7,017 nucleotides of DNA from Candidatus Nealsonbacteria bacterium RIFCSPHIGHO2_02_FULL_43_13. Its GTDB lineage: Bacteria > Patescibacteriota > Minisyncoccia > Minisyncoccales > MHMH01. The position numbers and the translations under genes were made by a program. The stretch lies in the NCBI GenBank assembly GCA_001819295.1, contig MHMD01000016.1:1-7017 (forward strand), given 5' to 3'. The notes under the pieces were generated by a model, which searched no databases, was not told the DNA's origin, and saw only the letters and a program-made list of their open reading frames with translations. The stretch's first letter is position 1; the number at the start of each line of letters is the position of its first letter. Of the stretch, positions 4,567 to 7,017 are shown in pieces.

Positions 4567-6519
4567 CAATTTATCAATGGCATCCGAAAGAATTTGACAG
4601 TATAAATTTAAACCTACTTGGTTGATGCTGCCCGATTGTTCTTTGCCTAAGATGTTGCCGGCGCCTCTGATTTCTAAATCGCGCATGGCGATGCGATAGC
4701 CAGAGCCAAGTTCTTGCGCTTCTTTTAGCGCTTTTAATCTTTCTTTGGCTAAATCCGAAAGATTGTCGCCGTAAAAGAAATAGGCAAAAGCCTGGATGTG
4801 GGAGCGGCCAACTCGGCCCCTGATTTGATAGGCCTGCGAAAGTCCGAGCCTTGGAGCATCGGCCACAATTAAGGCATTAACGTTGGGCACATCAAGCCCG
4901 TTTTCAATAATGGTGGTTGCCACGAGCACGTCGATTTTTTTGTTTCCGAGATCATCCATTATTTTAATTAATTCTTTTTCAGGCAGTCGGCCGTGGATAA
5001 CGCCGATTCTTATTTCTGGAATAAGTGTTTGAAGCAATTCTTTGGCCGATCCAATTGTTTCTACTCGGTTATGCAGGTAATAAATTTGTCCGCCCCTTGA
5101 TAGTTCATTAGCGATCGCCTTTTTGATGATTTTTTCGCTCCATGGCTTAACGATTGTTTTAATCGGTAGGCGATATGCGGGAGGCGTTTGAATAATACTG
5201 ATTTTTTTTAAGGAAGAAAGGGCAAGATACAGGGTTCTGGGAATGGGCGTGGCTGAAAGAGATAAAATATCCAGGGACGCTCTTATTTTTTTTAATTTTT
5301 CTTTTTGTTTGACGCCGAACCTTTGTTCGTCGTCTATGGCTAAAAGTCCCAAGTTTTTAAATTCGACATCATTTGATAAAACGCGGTGGGTGCCGATCAC
5401 GATATCGATCTGCCCCAGCTTTAATTTTTGGATAATAACTTGCTGTTCTTTTTTGGTTTGCAGCCGGCTGAGCAGCCCGAACTTAATGGGCAATCCGCCA
5501 AGTCTTTTTTCAAAGGTTTGAAAATGCTGGGAAGCCAAAATCGTAGTCGGACAGATGAGAGCCGCTTGGAAACCTGAATTGACCGCTTTGACCATGATTC
5601 TTAAGGCAACTTCGGTTTTACCGAAACCTACGTCTCCGCAAACAATCCTGTCTAAAGGAATCTGGGACGTTTCCAGTTCTTTTTTAATATCTTCTATGGC
5701 TTGGATCTGATCGGGTGTTTCTTCGTAAGGAAACGTATCGGTGAGAGCGACATCGATTTCGGTGTCGGATAAATAATAGGGGCGAGCGGCGATTTCTCTT
5801 TTCGCATAAATTTCCAAAAGTTCTCTGGCAAGCTTTTCGGTTTCTTCTTTCACTCGTCTTTTGGTCCGTTCCCAAACTTGAGAACTTAATCTGGAAATTG
5901 CGGGGGCTTGAAAGCCGACATATCTTGAAAGTTTTCTTTCGAGACCGACGGGCACATATAATTTGTCGCTCTGGGCGTATTCTAGAACGTAATATTGGGA
6001 GGTCGGACCTCCAACGGAGGTCCGACCTCCGTAAATTCCGACACCGTGGTCAAGATGGACCAAATAGTCGCCGGGTTTTAAGGTGCCGAGCTGGGAGTAA
6101 AGTTTTTGTCTTTTAAGTTTCCGTTTGATTCTTTCTCTCGTCTCTTGTTCATCGGCAACGGCGATGGGCAGCTGTTCAATGTTTTCGATTAGGTTGTTGT
6201 CGAAATCAATCCGGAAAGCGTTATTATAATTTAAAGGAAAAATATCAATCGTGCCGCCTCTCCGCGAAAACTCACCCGGTTCCGCTACGCTCTGAACTTT
6301 TTCATAGCCCATTTCGTCGAGTTTCCTTAAAACCTGCGAAAAATTCATTTCACGGTTGCGGGCGAAAAGCAGGGTGTTGTCTTCAAAAAACGATTGGGAT
6401 TTTTTGGCCTCTAAGATTTTTTCAAGATTTTCCGCAAACCACAAATTACCCCTTTCTAAGAAATAGGGGGTGATGCTGGCGATAAAAATCTCTTTAACGT
6501 TTTTGCTTGACAAATCCAT
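4555..6519 (-). CDS. mfd: Short Mfd-type transcription-repair coupling factor / SF2 translocase (654 aa)
   Basis: An Mfd-family ATP-dependent DNA translocase, known in the family for displacing stalled RNA polymerase and recruiting UvrA. Residues 60-120 match UvrB/Mfd domain 2 (LDEMGYEKVQSVAEPGEF, RRGGTIDIFP). Residues 146-202 are the RNA polymerase interaction domain (LKPGDYLVHLDHGVG, LEYAQSDKLYVPVGL, SRYVG). The motor follows: Walker A GDVGFGKTE (295-303), CPTTILASQH, IGTHRVL, motif II DDEQRFGV (396-403), SATPIPRTL (422-430), VATTIIENGLDVP, IRGRVGRS (566-573) and DLEIRGAGNILGKEQSG (614-630). Usual Mfd is about 1,100-1,200 residues; D1a, D1b, D3 and C-terminal D7 are absent here. Motif II has Asp397 where DEEQ has Glu. 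Residues 164-174 are encoded by a palindromic repeat. The ATG at 6519 is chosen because it lies 9 bases after a strong -10. The upstream DNA is promoter and another gene, so the short N-terminus is not an edge effect. The stop lies inside the terminator. Confidence 0.93.
   Translation of the reverse strand: MDLSSKNVKEIFIASITPYFLERGNLWFAENLEKILEAKKSQSFFEDNTLLFARNREMNFSQVLRKLDEMGYEKVQSVAEPGEFSRRGGTIDIFPLNYNNAFRIDFDNNLIENIEQLPIAVADEQETRERIKRKLKRQKLYSQLGTLKPGDYLVHLDHGVGIYGGRTSVGGPTSQYYVLEYAQSDKLYVPVGLERKLSRYVGFQAPAISRLSSQVWERTKRRVKEETEKLARELLEIYAKREIAARPYYLSDTEIDVALTDTFPYEETPDQIQAIEDIKKELETSQIPLDRIVCGDVGFGKTEVALRIMVKAVNSGFQAALICPTTILASQHFQTFEKRLGGLPIKFGLLSRLQTKKEQQVIIQKLKLGQIDIVIGTHRVLSNDVEFKNLGLLAIDDEQRFGVKQKEKLKKIRASLDILSLSATPIPRTLYLALSSLKKISIIQTPPAYRLPIKTIVKPWSEKIIKKAIANELSRGGQIYYLHNRVETIGSAKELLQTLIPEIRIGVIHGRLPEKELIKIMDDLGNKKIDVLVATTIIENGLDVPNVNALIVADAPRLGLSQAYQIRGRVGRSHIQAFAYFFYGDNLSDLAKERLKALKEAQELGSGYRIAMRDLEIRGAGNILGKEQSGSINQVGLNLYCQILSDAIDKLKKS
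5998..6030. repeat. 33-nt in-frame double palindrome inside mfd
   Basis: GGAGGTCGGACCTCC (5998-6012), a three-base spacer AAC, then GGAGGTCCGACCTCC (6016-6030). The two arms are exact reverse complements, so the whole can form a 15-bp hairpin. Each arm is also a palindrome around one base, so the arms are direct repeats with one difference. The unit is exactly 11 codons and encodes GGRTSVGGPTS (residues 164-174), two near-copies of GGxTS, in the loop between HGVGIY and YYVLEYA of the RNA polymerase interaction domain. The local composition is far more GC-rich than its surroundings. Confidence 0.8.
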
Positions 6520-6535
6520 CTACTTGGAGTATATT
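6507..6535 (+). promoter_or_regulatory. Strong sigma70-type promoter for the secreted-protein gene
   Basis: A perfect TTGACA at 6507-6512 and TATATT at 6530-6535 are separated by the optimal 17 bp. Transcription should start near 6542, giving a leader of about 29 nt that holds the Shine-Dalgarno at 6560. The -35 lies inside the first codons of mfd. The -10 overlaps the -10 of the opposing mfd promoter by four bases. Confidence 0.7.
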
Positions 6536-6557
6536 ATGATATTCGGTAAATTGTCAA
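6528..6557 (-). promoter_or_regulatory. Sigma70-type promoter for mfd
   Basis: On the minus strand a perfect TTGACA (6552-6557) and TATACT (6528-6533) are 18 bp apart. The start point should fall around 6519-6522, at or within about three bases of the mfd ATG (6519). No Shine-Dalgarno precedes that ATG, consistent with leaderless translation. The promoter shares its -10 region with the divergent promoter on the plus strand. Confidence 0.65.
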
Positions 6558-6559
6558 AA

Positions 6560-6565
6560 AGGAGG
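6560..6565 (+). promoter_or_regulatory. Ribosome binding site deciding a TTG start
   Basis: AGGAGG lies five bases before TTG at 6571, the ideal distance. It is too far (23 bases) from the first in-frame ATG at 6589, so translation most likely begins at TTG. Confidence 0.8.
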
Positions 6566-6570
6566 GTACT

Positions 6571-7017
6571 TTGAAAAAATTATTTTGGATGGTAATGGCG
6601 TTATTGATTGTTGCATTTACATTCTCCAGCGCATTGCCGGCTTACGCCGAAGACGGAAACTTTGCTCAAGCTGGGCAGAAAGTCTTGGAACTAAAGGAAG
6701 GCGTTTTGAACGCCAAGAAAGCGGTAATCGAGAGATCAGTCCAAGTCTTTGCCGAAGACCGGGTGATAACGGCCGAGGAGGTATTCGCCCTTAACACAGC
6801 GATCGACGACTTTAATCGGACTAAGGAAAACGCCGATAGGGATTTGAATTTCTATGGACTGAAGACATCTGTCGTTCTGAACGAAGCGTTGGTTAAGGCG
6901 GTCAAGGTCCATTATTTCGACGGACATTATCTTAACAAGAGAGATGACGGCGCGGTTAAGACTTTTTTTGTCCGCTTAACCGGAGACGATGTTAGGGTTG
7001 AGGGCGGCATGATGATT
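6571..7017 (+). CDS. Secreted protein of unknown function, 3' end cut by window edge
   Basis: The first 149 codons of an exported protein that I do not recognise. The N-terminus is a clear Sec signal peptide: positive KK, hydrophobic core LFWMVMALLIVAFTF, then SSALPAYA with a likely signal peptidase I cut after AYA (residue 26) before EDGNF. No lipobox cysteine is present. The mature part begins with a helical segment rich in Ala, Glu and Lys (LELKEGVLNAKKAVIERSV, ITAEEVFALNTAIDDF). A more strand-like section follows (VKVHYFDGHYL, VKTFFVRLTGDDVRVEGG). The start is TTG at 6571, chosen for the well-spaced AGGAGG and because it supplies the lysines of the signal peptide; the ATG at 6589 would lose them. 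It has its own strong promoter divergent from mfd. Function is unknown; it is likely cell-surface or released. Confidence 0.85.
   Translation, partial: MKKLFWMVMALLIVAFTFSSALPAYAEDGNFAQAGQKVLELKEGVLNAKKAVIERSVQVFAEDRVITAEEVFALNTAIDDFNRTKENADRDLNFYGLKTSVVLNEALVKAVKVHYFDGHYLNKRDDGAVKTFFVRLTGDDVRVEGGMMI

Noticed and set aside
6520..6570. mfd as the remnant of a longer gene broken by frameshift or insertion
   Set aside because: The DNA upstream of the ATG has promoter elements and a different gene, with no remnant of Mfd D1 or insertion-sequence ends, and the lost domains are internal as well as terminal.
1..7017. Recoded UGA (as in Gracilibacteria/SR1), CRISPR array, tRNA, rRNA or insertion sequence
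   Set aside because: No conserved gene contains in-frame TGA, and no repeat-spacer pattern, structured RNA gene or transposase was seen.

Overview
The window is a moderately AT-rich piece of bacterial chromosome, read with the standard bacterial code (TAA and TGA stops, no in-frame TGA that needs recoding). It carries six genes packed tightly on both strands. Three are recognisable housekeeping genes: rel (RelA/SpoT family, cut by the left edge), topA (topoisomerase I with three zinc ribbons) and an unusually short mfd. Three are unrecognised: two small overlapping genes between topA and mfd, and a secreted protein cut by the right edge. The very compact genes, the stripped-down Mfd, the shortened linker in Rel and the small unknown proteins suggest a reduced-genome lineage such as Candidate Phyla Radiation/Patescibacteria (Parcubacteria-like). 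That assignment is inference; no marker in the window proves it.

Layout: minus strand 1-1728, rel (3' end missing), overlapping by 32 nt the 3' end of topA (1697-3754); the two probably form a topA-rel operon. A short divergent promoter region (3755-3868) separates topA from a plus-strand pair of unknown genes (3869-4033 and 4030-4524) that overlap by ATGA. These converge on mfd (4555-6519, minus) through a perfect 28-bp palindrome that can terminate transcription both ways and contains the mfd stop codon. Upstream of mfd, 51 bp hold two overlapping, strong-looking sigma70-type promoters facing away from each other. One drives mfd, apparently with almost no leader; the other drives a TTG-started, signal-peptide-bearing gene that runs off the right edge.

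The main oddities are these. (1) The Mfd of 654 residues keeps a UvrB-domain-2-like segment, the RNA polymerase interaction domain and both motor domains, but lacks D1a/D1b, D3 and the autoinhibitory C-terminal D7. (2) A related 15-bp palindrome, consensus GGAGGYCSGRCCTCC, occurs three times inside coding sequence: two copies in mfd and one inside a longer hairpin in topA. All are in frame and in loops expected to tolerate insertion, which suggests a protein-tolerated palindromic repeat family. (3) Conservative Glu-to-Asp changes lie at catalytic acidic motifs of both Rel (HDxxED is HDVADD) and Mfd (DEEQ is DDEQ).
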